A stretch of DNA of 38,986 nucleotides. Origin: Sulfurimonas sp. Its GTDB lineage: Bacteria; Campylobacterota; Campylobacteria; Campylobacterales; Sulfurimonadaceae. Location: assembly GCF_023229025.1 (NCBI RefSeq), contig NZ_JALOAA010000018.1, positions 1-38,986 on the forward strand, in the 5' to 3' direction. The position numbers were made by a program, and so were the translations under genes. Shown here piece by piece: positions 7,019 through 15,321 of this stretch. Position 1 is the first letter of the stretch. The number at the start of each line of letters is the position of its first letter. The notes below the pieces were generated by a model. That model saw only the letters and a list, made by a program, of their open reading frames with translations, did no database searches and was not told the origin of the DNA.

Positions 7019-8584
7019 TCAGGAAATCTTTTTTACAGCCAAGCGAAAAATAGTACCTTCTCCTTCGATAGAAGTAAATGAGATTTTTATATTCATATCA
7101 TCGCACATTCTTTTAGCCAAACCAAGTCCAAGTCCTGTTCCATTGTCAGTGCCGCTTACCTGCGTAAACGGGTCAAATATAATGCTTTGCTTATCTTCAG
7201 GTATCCCCTTGCCGCTATCTTCTACTTCAACAATTACATAACCATTTTCTTCAAAACTTCTTAACTCTATCTCGCCCTTTTGAGTAAATTTGATTGCATT
7301 AGAGAGTAGATTTAGAAGTATCTGCAAAAACCTTCTTGAATCAACTATTGCAATTAGCGGCATATCATGAAGCTTTAAATTAAATTTTACATCTGTTCCG
7401 TTTAAGAGTGAGTAGGTATTGTTATATGCCATTTTTGCAACACTATTTAAATCACACTCCTCTACATTATAATCAATCTTTCCTGCTTCGGCTTTTGTAA
7501 ATTCAAGCAAATCATTTATTAGATTAAGTAGGTGTCTTGAATTTATGAGAACTCTTTGCATAAATATTTTTGTATCTTCTTGCATCTCTTTGTCTTGAAG
7601 CATCTCATCAAAATCTTCTATCACTTGATCTGTAAAATTTATAATTGCATTTAGCGGTGTTCTTAACTCATGTGACATACCGGTAATAAAATTAGATCTT
7701 GCCTGTGCAGCTTGAAGAGCTTCCATTTTGGCTTTAAATAGTTTTAAATTTACTGTTTTTAGATTTGCTATATTTATTTCAAGTGTCTCATTTGCTGTTT
7801 TTAACTCTAACGTTTTTTCTTCTACTCTTTTCTCAAGCGTTGCATTAAGTGTTAAGAGTGTTTGCTCCATCTCTTTAATTACAGTCATATCTCTTGCAAC
7901 GACAACAACCCCTTTTACGTCTCCTTTATTGTCATAAATCGGACTTTTCTTTATCTGAAGGATTACAAAGCTTCCATCTTTTTTTTGGAATTTCTCTTCA
8001 ACGAGAATAGTTTCTCTTTTTTCTATTGCTTGTCTATCTGTCATTATATGATAATCTGCTACCTCAGCAGAGTAGAGTTCATCATCTGTTTTGCCGATAA
8101 TCTCCTCTATCTTCCTTGAGTTTAATCTTTCAAATGCGCTGTTACCTCCTAGATACATACTGTTTGTATCTTTATAGAGAATATAATCATCAGCAGCATT
8201 TATGATACTCTCTAAGAGCTCTTCATTATATTTATACTCATCTAGTGTTTTTCTCAAAAGAGTAGAGCTTTTTTTAAATGCGTTACATATCATATCAAAC
8301 TCACTACCCATACTTTTACACTCTTGTAACTCAAAGTCAGTTTTATAATCATAATCATTAACTGCAGATGATATTTTTTTAAGCGGTTTTGATACTAAAT
8401 ATGCAAAGGTTAAGCTACCGACAAGTAGCAGTAAAAAAAGCAATATAGCTCCACCTAAAATAATTCTGTCGTTAACACCACTTAAACTTTCTAAAAACTC
8501 CTCTTTTGAAAAATCTATAATAATATTCCACTTCAGCTCTTTAATCGGTATAAAAAGCAAATCTCTCAATTCACCATTATCCAT
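7019..8584 (-). CDS. Sensor histidine kinase, C-terminal part of a frameshifted gene
   Basis: This frame holds the end of a periplasmic Cache-type sensor, a membrane helix (about residues 41-66), HAMP, a PAS domain (about 105-230; RDMTVIKEMEQ at its end), a coiled coil, the H-box GMSHELRTPLNAI, the N-box LLNLLSNAIKFTQ and the G-boxes VEDSGKGIP and GTGLGLGLAKRM. Kinase motifs are intact. The frame stays open upstream of 8584: residues KEKIAAIENAKKSGGNLVEY continue the Cache fold, and it joins the 8674-9351 frame at an (AG)6 run. The natural product is a single kinase of about 776 residues encoded at 7019-9351. As it stands, this part would need a frameshift or internal start. Likely partners are the nearby receivers. 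Confidence 0.85.
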   Translation of the reverse strand: MDNGELRDLLFIPIKELKWNIIIDFSKEEFLESLSGVNDRIILGGAILLFLLLLVGSLTFAYLVSKPLKKISSAVNDYDYKTDFELQECKSMGSEFDMICNAFKKSSTLLRKTLDEYKYNEELLESIINAADDYILYKDTNSMYLGGNSAFERLNSRKIEEIIGKTDDELYSAEVADYHIMTDRQAIEKRETILVEEKFQKKDGSFVILQIKKSPIYDNKGDVKGVVVVARDMTVIKEMEQTLLTLNATLEKRVEEKTLELKTANETLEINIANLKTVNLKLFKAKMEALQAAQARSNFITGMSHELRTPLNAIINFTDQVIEDFDEMLQDKEMQEDTKIFMQRVLINSRHLLNLINDLLEFTKAEAGKIDYNVEECDLNSVAKMAYNNTYSLLNGTDVKFNLKLHDMPLIAIVDSRRFLQILLNLLSNAIKFTQKGEIELRSFEENGYVIVEVEDSGKGIPEDKQSIIFDPFTQVSGTDNGTGLGLGLAKRMCDDMNIKISFTSIEGEGTIFRLAVKKIS

Positions 8585-8673
8585 ATATTCAACTAGGTTT
8601 CCACCACTTTTTTTTGCATTTTCTATCGCAGCTATCTTCTCTTTGCTAAAATCAGACTCATGCAGTGCTACAT

Positions 8674-9351
8674 TTAAAATATCTCTCTCTCTCTTGATGA
8701 AGCATGAACTATATTTGCGTCGCTTATGATAATTATATCTTCACAATCTTTGCGAAAATTTTTCTGTGCAAATTCAAATATACTTCTAGTATTTATTCCG
8801 CCACCCGCAAGAGCTATTGGGTTCTCCTTACTACCTACAATTGAATCTAACCATATATGAAGATAACCGGCAAAATCACTATCCGTGTTAACCAAAAAAT
8901 TATTCTCGCCTTCAAGTGTTTTTAAAAACCACTCACTCTCTTTATTATTAGAAGGGTCTATAACTCGAACAAAGCCATCTTCGTCAAAATAGTTTCTACT
9001 TTGTACATGAGCGATATATATGGTGTCTAATTTATAAAATTTTTTCATATCTGATAATATTTGCTTCATCTCTTGTGACATTCTACCCTCTGCAGCATCT
9101 TTACTCAGGATAAAGTTTTGTACATCCTTTGAAGAGGTAATCCCGACTCCTGCACTCTTTATTTCAAGAAGAATATTTTCTATCTTTAAAGTATAAACCT
9201 CCTCTAAATGGTGTACACGAAAATCAATAAAAACATTTTCTATGACTTTTTTTAGATATATATGCGTAACAAGGAAAGTAGCCCCTACTACTAAAATCGT
9301 TATAATAACTAGAGGTGTCATCATTTTAAATAATATAGAGTTGAATTTCAT
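8674..9351 (-). CDS. Sensor histidine kinase, N-terminal part (dCache sensor), cut by frameshift
   Basis: A 225-residue piece with an N-terminal membrane helix (about residues 11-33), then a periplasmic dCache-like region with KKFYKLDTIYIAHVQSRNYF, VRVIDPSNNKESEWFLKT and LHIWLDSIV. It ends SSREREIF then TAA, immediately after an (AG)6 run. Taking out one AG unit restores the frame through RDILNVALHESDFSKEK into the kinase frame. Cache domains bind small ligands such as amino or carboxylic acids outside the membrane; the ligand is unknown here. Alone this fragment would be an anchored sensor with no output. It follows the receiver gene at 9433 by 81 bases. Confidence 0.8.
   Translation of the reverse strand: MKFNSILFKMMTPLVIITILVVGATFLVTHIYLKKVIENVFIDFRVHHLEEVYTLKIENILLEIKSAGVGITSSKDVQNFILSKDAAEGRMSQEMKQILSDMKKFYKLDTIYIAHVQSRNYFDEDGFVRVIDPSNNKESEWFLKTLEGENNFLVNTDSDFAGYLHIWLDSIVGSKENPIALAGGGINTRSIFEFAQKNFRKDCEDIIIISDANIVHASSREREIF
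8682..8693. repeat. (TC)6 / (AG)6 dinucleotide repeat at the frameshift
   Basis: Six TC units on the plus strand, AG on the coding strand. Six units place a TAA 16 bases downstream; five units would keep one open frame of about 776 codons. Such tracts can slip during replication and switch genes on and off, but a sequencing error or a fixed mutation gives the same picture. Confidence 0.7.
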
Positions 9352-9432
9352 CTTATTTTGCCTTAACTATTTTATTGTTTATTGCCAAAATGCTGTTAAA
9401 ATTATAGTCTATTATTAAAATTAGCGGCATTT

Positions 9433-9807
9433 TCATGATATATTTATAGCTTTTTGTAAGATTTCAAGAAGCTCTTTTCTTGAGAATGGTTTTTCTAAAA
9501 TAAAATCAAACCCTTTCTCAAGATACATCTTTTTCATCTCTGCAAAAACAGATGCGGTAACGGCGATGATAGGTTTATCTGCAAATCTCTCTTGCTCTCT
9601 AATCCACTCAACTAGTTCTAATCCGCCGATCTTTGGCATCTCAATGTCCACCAAAAAGAGATCTATTTCATCTTCACCTTTGAGCATCTCAATGCCAATC
9701 TCTCCATCTTTTGCCCATAGTAGTTCAATAGGCTCTTGTATTTTTTTTAGATTTGATTTTACAATCAAATAGTTATCTTCGTTATCTTCTGCTAAAAAAA
9801 TTCTCAT
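9433..9807 (-). CDS. Single-domain response regulator (CheY-like)
   Basis: A 124-residue receiver with no output domain. The acidic pair E7-D8, the phospho-acceptor D54 (LFLVDIEMPKIGG), the Thr in AVTASVF and the Lys in LEKPFS are all present. The opening FLAEDNEDNYLI is typical of receivers paired with hybrid kinases. It lies 18 bases after cheB and 81 bases before the broken sensor kinase on the same strand, so it may be that kinase's target or a phosphate sink of the chemosensory operon. Confidence 0.85.
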   Translation of the reverse strand: MRIFLAEDNEDNYLIVKSNLKKIQEPIELLWAKDGEIGIEMLKGEDEIDLFLVDIEMPKIGGLELVEWIREQERFADKPIIAVTASVFAEMKKMYLEKGFDFILEKPFSRKELLEILQKAINIS

Positions 9808-9825
9808 CTATCTTCCTACCTTAAA

Positions 9826-10848
9826 TTATATAAACGAAAGTATGGCATTAGCCACTTTACTTAACGCTACTTGTCTCTCAACTGCCCCTATATCATGAGC
9901 GATTTTTGGCATACCGTAAACTATGGAGCTTGCTTCATCCTGCCCTATTGTTCTTGCCCCGGCATTTCTCATGCTAAGTAGTCCCTTTGCACCGTCAGAC
10001 CCCATTCCCGTGAGTATTACACCGATTGCATTTGCTCCCGCGATTTTTGCAACTGAGTTGAACAAAACATCAACTGAAGGTCTATGTCCTGAGACTTTCT
10101 CACCGCTTCCTATCTCTACATAGTATCTTGCCCCAGAGCGTCTTACAACCATATGATAATCTCCAGGGGCTATTAAAACAACACCCGGAGTTATGCTGTC
10201 ACCATTTTTTGCTTCTCTTACTTCCATCGCACAAATGGAGTTTAATCTTTGAGCAAATGGCTCCGTAAAATTTGCCGGCATATGTTGAACGATAATTGTT
10301 CCCGGTGCATTTCTAGGTAGTCCAATAAGCAGCTGTTTAAGAGCTTCCGTACCGCCAGTTGATGCACCGATGGCTAAAATCTTGTTTGTAGTCTCAGCCA
10401 AAGATGTAGTATTTGCATACATCTGTTGCTTTAACTCTTTTTTAAAAACTTTTACTTTTGAGGCTGCCTTTATCTTTGCAATTAACTCATCTTTCATCTC
10501 ATCTTTAGAGTCATAGATATGAGAGTGCAGTTTTGGAACAAAATCAACAGCTCCGGCTTCAAGTGCTTCAAGTGTAGTTTTGGCTCCACTTTGTGTAAGT
10601 GAAGAGACCATAACAACAGGTAGCGGCATATGATGCATAAGCTTTTTTAAAAAAGTAATGCCATCCATTCTAGGCATCTCAACATCCAAGCAGACAACAT
10701 CGGGTTTAAGTTCAACAATCTTGTCTCTTGCGTCATAGGCATCAGAAGCGGCCGCCACAACTTCTATAGAACTATCTGACTCTAATATATCACGTAAAAC
10801 CGCACGAGCAGTAGCACTATCATCCACAATCAACACTCTAATAGCCAT
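9826..10848 (-). CDS. cheB: Chemotaxis methylesterase/deamidase CheB
   Basis: A 340-residue protein. It has a receiver domain (D9, D10, phospho-acceptor D55 in CLDVEMPRMDG) followed by the methylesterase domain with the catalytic triad S163 (GASTGG), H189 (VQHMP) and D285 (GMGSDGAKG), at almost the same positions as in enteric CheB. It removes methyl groups from receptor glutamates to reset signalling. AGGAGA stands 5 bases before the ATG. It sits 15 bases after cheD in an operon that also has cheR, so the adaptation set is complete. Confidence 0.95.
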   Translation of the reverse strand: MAIRVLIVDDSATARAVLRDILESDSSIEVVAAASDAYDARDKIVELKPDVVCLDVEMPRMDGITFLKKLMHHMPLPVVMVSSLTQSGAKTTLEALEAGAVDFVPKLHSHIYDSKDEMKDELIAKIKAASKVKVFKKELKQQMYANTTSLAETTNKILAIGASTGGTEALKQLLIGLPRNAPGTIIVQHMPANFTEPFAQRLNSICAMEVREAKNGDSITPGVVLIAPGDYHMVVRRSGARYYVEIGSGEKVSGHRPSVDVLFNSVAKIAGANAIGVILTGMGSDGAKGLLSMRNAGARTIGQDEASSIVYGMPKIAHDIGAVERQVALSKVANAILSFI

Positions 10849-10863
10849 TTTTATCTCCTAGCA

Positions 10864-11334
10864 TTATGCTTTTGCCTTTACTGTATACTTCAACAACACC
10901 TTAGAGTTTTGTAAATTAAATTGAATCTTTCTGCCGTTTTCTCTACCGACATCTTCTGCCACAATGCGAATTTTATACTCTTTTAAAGTCTCTCTTGCAA
11001 CCAATATATTTTTTTCACCTATCATCATGTTGCATGATGAAGTGATATTCATAGATGCTCCTCCAAAGATTTTTGCCTCTATATTTTTGATACTAGCCCC
11101 ATGCTCAAGCATGCTCTCTATCAACTTTGGAATGGCAATATTTCCAAATTTTGGAGATTGCAAAGAGTTGCCGTTCCAAAAGGGAAGCAGATAGTGGTTC
11201 ATTCCGCCAATACCTAATCTTTTGTCATAAAGACAAACTGCCACACAAGAGCCTAAAACAGTTGAAATTGCAGCCGGTGCAACATCAACATGTATCTGAC
11301 CTACATGTATGAAAGTTGAGTTTCCCTCTATCAT
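10864..11334 (-). CDS. cheD: Chemoreceptor glutamine deamidase CheD
   Basis: A 156-residue protein with the CheD active site: C30 in VLGSCVAVCLYD and H47 in GGMNHYLLP, with the conserved FGGASM motif further on. It deamidates glutamines of chemoreceptors and in some species also binds CheC. No CheC is seen in the window. Its ATG begins on the base after the TAG of the upstream kinase-like gene, and cheB follows by 15 bases, so it is translated within the che operon. Confidence 0.92.
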   Translation of the reverse strand: MIEGNSTFIHVGQIHVDVAPAAISTVLGSCVAVCLYDKRLGIGGMNHYLLPFWNGNSLQSPKFGNIAIPKLIESMLEHGASIKNIEAKIFGGASMNITSSCNMMIGEKNILVARETLKEYKIRIVAEDVGRENGRKIQFNLQNSKVLLKYTVKAKA

Positions 11335-12159
11335 CTATAACTCAATAGCATCATCAAAGGATTCAAATAAAAACTCATTTGACCCATAAGCTTGGGAGTC
11401 AATCATCTCTTCATCAAAGGGCAACTTTACTACAAAGGTAACAAATTCATCCTCAGCTTCATAATCTATTGTTCCATCTAATCTTTGGCAAATCTCACGA
11501 ACAACACTAAGACCGATACCCAAACCATGCTCACCGCTTGCATCTTTCGCAAAACGGGTAAATACTTCAGGTTTATATTTTACATTAGGGGCATCACCTC
11601 GATTTTTTACTTTAATAATAAACATAGACTCTTTTATATCCAACTCAATCCAAAGCAGACTATTTTCAAAACCGTATCTACAACCGTTTGAGATAAGGTT
11701 TTTTACTATTATATATACCTTTTTTGGATCAGTTACAATCTTTTGTTTGATTTTGCTATCTATCTTTATCTCAATATTTTTCTCTTCTATGAGATATTTA
11801 AGGCTCTCAATAGCTTCTTTTATAATTTCAATAGGATCTACCAAAGCATACGAGACATCAATCTTTCCACTCTCTATCTCAGATGCCATTACTAGATTTT
11901 GAATCTTAAAATCAAGGTCTAGGGCCTCTTTATAGACCAACTCATAGAAAAATCTGTTCTCTTTTGTATCTATGATTTTCAAATGAGGTAGTATCCCCAA
12001 AATAGCTGTCATAGGGTTATTTAACTTACTTGCCACAAGTGAGAGAAACCTTGATTTTGCTTTTTCACTCTCGATGAGTTTTTTATTTAGATCTAAGATT
12101 TTTTTGCTCAAAAATGCCAACTCATCATTCAAGTTTTCTTCATCTATTTTGTTTTGCAA
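11335..12159 (-). CDS. Histidine-kinase-like protein lacking the phospho-acceptor His
   Basis: A 274-residue soluble protein with an N-terminal coiled coil (about 10-35), a DHp-like helix pair and a HATPase domain. The H-box aligns as FLSLVASKLNNPM, where SHELRTP is usual: the His is replaced by S44 and the Glu by K45. The N-box (VKNLISNGCRYG) and last G-box (EHGLGIGLSVV) are kept, but the first G-box is weak (VKNRGDAP). It may bind ATP and act as a scaffold, phosphatase or allosteric partner rather than an autokinase. The start is TTG at 12159, chosen because AAGGAGGA lies 7 bases upstream. It is encoded between cheR and cheD, so a chemosensory role is likely. Confidence 0.8.
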   Translation of the reverse strand: MQNKIDEENLNDELAFLSKKILDLNKKLIESEKAKSRFLSLVASKLNNPMTAILGILPHLKIIDTKENRFFYELVYKEALDLDFKIQNLVMASEIESGKIDVSYALVDPIEIIKEAIESLKYLIEEKNIEIKIDSKIKQKIVTDPKKVYIIVKNLISNGCRYGFENSLLWIELDIKESMFIIKVKNRGDAPNVKYKPEVFTRFAKDASGEHGLGIGLSVVREICQRLDGTIDYEAEDEFVTFVVKLPFDEEMIDSQAYGSNEFLFESFDDAIEL

Positions 12160-12166
12160 AACTCAA

Positions 12167-12174
12167 TCCTCCTT
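12167..12174 (-). promoter_or_regulatory. Strong ribosome binding site fixing a TTG start
   Basis: AAGGAGGA on the minus strand, 7 bases before the TTG at 12159. It overlaps the end of cheR, and no in-frame ATG lies at a suitable distance, so the TTG is the likely start of the kinase-like gene. Confidence 0.7.
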
Positions 12175-13027
12175 ATATTTTTAGATAAATCGAAGAGCCC
12201 AAAAGTTTTAGACTGTTTTTATGTGTCGTCAAAGATTCAGAGCTTCCTAAAAAGAGAGGTCTTCCTTTTGGCAACAGAGTAGTAAAGCGCTCGACAAGAT
12301 TGTTTCTATTGGTTTCATCAAAATAGATCATAACGTTTCTGCAAAAAATCATGTCAAACTCGTTTTTTATGAAGAAAGTATCTGTAATAAGATTATATAG
12401 ACGAAACATTACTTTCTCCCTAAGAAACGGTTTTATTTTATATTTTAAAACATTTTGCTCATGTACTTTTTCAAAAGATTTCATAACTATACTTTTTGGC
12501 AGCTGCTCTACCTGTTTTGCTTCATAATGACCCAAAATCGCTTTGTATAGAACTTTTGATGAGATATCAGTCGCCAAAATCTTAATATCCCAACTCTCAA
12601 AATCAGGAAGATGGTTTTGCAAAAACATTAAAATCGTATATGGTTCTTCTCCGCTTGAACATCCTGCCGACCAGATTCTTAATTTTTTTTCTCTCTTAGA
12701 TGCCACCATCTGTGGCAGATAACCTTCAAGCCAACTCCACTGTGCACTCTCACGAAAAAAAGAGGTAACATTTGTAGATATGGCACTTACAAAAAAGGTA
12801 AGTTCTTCCCCGCTGGCATCATTAATAAGATAGTTGTAATACTCTTTAAATGAAGCTATATTCAACTGATTTAACCGCTTGTTGAGCCTTCCTTTTACTA
12901 GTGTAGTTTTCTGCTCAGAGAGAGAAATACCCACCTTTTCATAGATATAGTTACGAAAAAGTTTAAACTCCTCTGGTTTTAATTCAATATCAAACATGAG
13001 CTGTTTTAACCAAAGGTCGTAGTTCAT
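12173..13027 (-). CDS. cheR: Chemotaxis methyltransferase CheR
   Basis: A 284-residue protein with the CheR N-terminal helical domain (FKLFRNYIYEKVGISLSEQK) and the S-adenosylmethionine fold (RIWSAGCSSGEEPYT, MIFCRNVMIYF, PLFLGSSESL). It methylates receptor glutamates. The ATG at 13027 overlaps cheA by 38 bases; an in-frame ATG at 12997 would overlap by only 8, and neither has a clear ribosome site, so translation coupling to cheA is likely. Confidence 0.94.
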   Translation of the reverse strand: MNYDLWLKQLMFDIELKPEEFKLFRNYIYEKVGISLSEQKTTLVKGRLNKRLNQLNIASFKEYYNYLINDASGEELTFFVSAISTNVTSFFRESAQWSWLEGYLPQMVASKREKKLRIWSAGCSSGEEPYTILMFLQNHLPDFESWDIKILATDISSKVLYKAILGHYEAKQVEQLPKSIVMKSFEKVHEQNVLKYKIKPFLREKVMFRLYNLITDTFFIKNEFDMIFCRNVMIYFDETNRNNLVERFTTLLPKGRPLFLGSSESLTTHKNSLKLLGSSIYLKI

Positions 13028-15065
13028 CTACGTTTAAAATAAGAGCAATATCTCCGTTTCCAAGAATCGCACCACCGGAAATCTCTTTTAACATAGCCAA
13101 TGTTTTACCCAATGTTTTTATAACAACCTGCTGACGACTTACTAACTCATCAACTAAAATCGCTATTCGCCCTCCCTCGGTCTCCACACAAACTAAAATC
13201 CCTTCCCATGGCTCAATACGCTTAGTATTTAGATTAAATACATCGCTTAGTCTCATAATAGGTATATATTGCCCTCTTAAGCTGACAAACTCTCCCTTTT
13301 CTTTAAATACATTTACAATCTCTTTTTCAGGACGAAACGACTCAACAATGCTTAGAGTCGGGATGATATATATCTCATCTGCAGTTCGCACAAGCATTCC
13401 GTCAATGATTGCAAGTGTCAAAGGAAGAATCATTGAAATCGTAGTTCCTTCGCCCTCTTTTGAGTCAATCTCTATCTTTCCTCGAAGCTTCTCTATCGAT
13501 GTTCTTACTACATCCAAACCTACACCGCGACCTGAAAGGTCACTAATGCTCTCTGTTGTTGAAAACCCTGGTTGCATGACAAGAGCAAAGATTTGAGAGT
13601 CACTTAGGTTTTCATCTCCACTAACAATGCCTCTATCAATCGCTTTTGCTAAAACTTTCTCTTTGTTGATTCCTCTACCGTCATCACTTACGCTAATAAC
13701 AATGCTTCCACTTTTATGAAAAGCTTTTAGGGTAATCGTCCCTTCTATATTTTTACCAGCACTTTTACGCTCATCTGCATTAGATTCCAATCCATGATCT
13801 ATCGCATTTCTGATGATATGAATTAACGGGTCAGAGAGGCTGTCTATCATAGTTTTGTCTATCTCTGTATCTTCACCTTGAACGATAAGATTAAGCTCTT
13901 TACCTGTCTTTTTAGAAGTATCCCGAACTACTCTTCTCATCTTGTCAAAAGTATCTTTTATAGCAACCATTCTAAGGCTCATGACGCGATCTTGGATTTT
14001 TTTAGTAATCTTTGAAAGTGTCTCTATAGTACGACTTATTGACTCATCCTCAATGGATCTTATTTTTTCATTTTGGGCGATGAAGTTTTGTGCAATTACG
14101 AGCTCTCCTACCGAGTCAAAAAGCTCATCGAGTTTAAAAGTGTCTATGCGTATAGTTGACTTTGAAGACATAGAGTTTATCGAACTGCTATCGGCAACTT
14201 TAGCAGTATTAGCTAACGGCTTATCTGCTACCTCCATTATCTCTGCAGCAGGCGGCGCGATTAGATTTATCTCATACTCATTATCAAACAAAAATTCAAA
14301 AAACTCATCTACTTCGCTTCTTAAAAGAGGAATTAAAACAACAACGGATACCTTTCCAATGTAGTTTTCATCATTTTTAAAACTATCTATCTCGACGACA
14401 CCCTCCATGTTGAAAAAACTCTCCAGTAGCAGAGCTTTTTGTGCAAGCAAGTTTAAAAACAGAAGATAATCAAAACCTCTTTTATAGCAATCACTATCAA
14501 GAGTTAAATCTATTTTATAAACACTCAAACCTTCGCTCTGCTTAGCTTGAGCCTCTTTTATAGATCTCTCTATAGAGTTTTGCTGCTGCTCCTCGCAGCT
14601 TACTCCAAACTCCATAGCCAAATCCTTTAGCTCTGAGACACTCTCATTTTGCTCAACTACAGAGTCAGATAGACCTTTTTTTATAGAGATAAGATTTTTA
14701 ATCTTCTCCAAACAAGCGTGATAGCTTTGGGGCAATGTATCTATAGCATCAAGCTCACAAATCATAACCTCTTTGATAACATCAACGCTACCTACAAAAA
14801 GCTCTAAATTGTACTCTTCTATGCTCTCTTGCGTACTGCGATAGTGGTCAAGCACATCTTCAAAGTGGTGAACAAACTCGCCAAGACGAGTAAAACCAAA
14901 AGCATTGGCATTGCCCTTTAGCGTATGAACTCCACGAAAGATTTCATTTAATAAACTAAAATCGCTACAATTTTCTTCAAAGCGAATAATATCAATATCT
15001 AATTTTTCAATTATTTCACCGGCTTCTTCGATAAAAATAGCTTTTACCTGTTCTTGTTTAGTCAT
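12990..15065 (-). CDS. cheA: Chemotaxis histidine kinase CheA
   Basis: A 691-residue kinase from the ATG at 15065. Domains in order: HPt with His47 (GVHTLKGNANAFG), a ~200-residue linker without an obvious CheY-binding P2 match, the dimer domain (DELFDSVGELVIAQN), HATPase (IHIIRNAIDHGLE, VSDDGRGIN, LSGRGVGLDVV) and a C-terminal CheW-like domain (FVSLRGQYIPIMRL). There is no fused receiver, unlike the CheA-Y of many Campylobacterota. The 15065 start overlaps the preceding stop as ATGACTAA; a longer version from 15089 has no ribosome site. Phosphate would go to the CheY-like proteins and CheB encoded nearby. Confidence 0.95.
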   Translation of the reverse strand: MTKQEQVKAIFIEEAGEIIEKLDIDIIRFEENCSDFSLLNEIFRGVHTLKGNANAFGFTRLGEFVHHFEDVLDHYRSTQESIEEYNLELFVGSVDVIKEVMICELDAIDTLPQSYHACLEKIKNLISIKKGLSDSVVEQNESVSELKDLAMEFGVSCEEQQQNSIERSIKEAQAKQSEGLSVYKIDLTLDSDCYKRGFDYLLFLNLLAQKALLLESFFNMEGVVEIDSFKNDENYIGKVSVVVLIPLLRSEVDEFFEFLFDNEYEINLIAPPAAEIMEVADKPLANTAKVADSSSINSMSSKSTIRIDTFKLDELFDSVGELVIAQNFIAQNEKIRSIEDESISRTIETLSKITKKIQDRVMSLRMVAIKDTFDKMRRVVRDTSKKTGKELNLIVQGEDTEIDKTMIDSLSDPLIHIIRNAIDHGLESNADERKSAGKNIEGTITLKAFHKSGSIVISVSDDGRGINKEKVLAKAIDRGIVSGDENLSDSQIFALVMQPGFSTTESISDLSGRGVGLDVVRTSIEKLRGKIEIDSKEGEGTTISMILPLTLAIIDGMLVRTADEIYIIPTLSIVESFRPEKEIVNVFKEKGEFVSLRGQYIPIMRLSDVFNLNTKRIEPWEGILVCVETEGGRIAILVDELVSRQQVVIKTLGKTLAMLKEISGGAILGNGDIALILNVDELRPLVKTAHV

Positions 15066-15321
15066 GACATATCCAATGAATGGTTCCATATTTCTGTGAA
15101 ACCAACTTTTTCTTTTCTAAAAAAGGAATGTTTAGTTCCGGTTTAGTTCGTTTTAAACTCACTAGCAAAGCCAAAAGAGCACTACATCTTAGAGCATCGT
15201 CCTCATCTGCCTCAATTGTCTCGATATAATCAATTCTAGGACGAATGAACTCTTGGAATTCTTCTACTTCCTCCATAGACATTCCTATGTCTATGGTTAA
15301 TATATCTCCATTGAATTCCAT
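15058..15321 (-). CDS. Small acidic protein between the MCP and CheA
   Basis: An 87-residue protein I do not recognise with certainty. It begins MEFNGDILTIDIG, and the pattern of a beta strand, an acidic helix (EEVEEFQEFIRPR), a second strand (DYIETIEADED) and a long helix (LLALLVSLKR) faintly resembles a shortened STAS domain. It starts immediately before the MCP stop side (15322) and overlaps cheA by 8 bases, so it is coupled to both. A part in tuning CheA or the receptor is inferred from position only. Confidence 0.7.
   Translation of the reverse strand: MEFNGDILTIDIGMSMEEVEEFQEFIRPRIDYIETIEADEDDALRCSALLALLVSLKRTKPELNIPFLEKKKLVSQKYGTIHWICHD

Noticed and set aside
13942..14364. 140-codon frame antisense to cheA
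   Set aside because: Shadow of the conserved cheA coding sequence.
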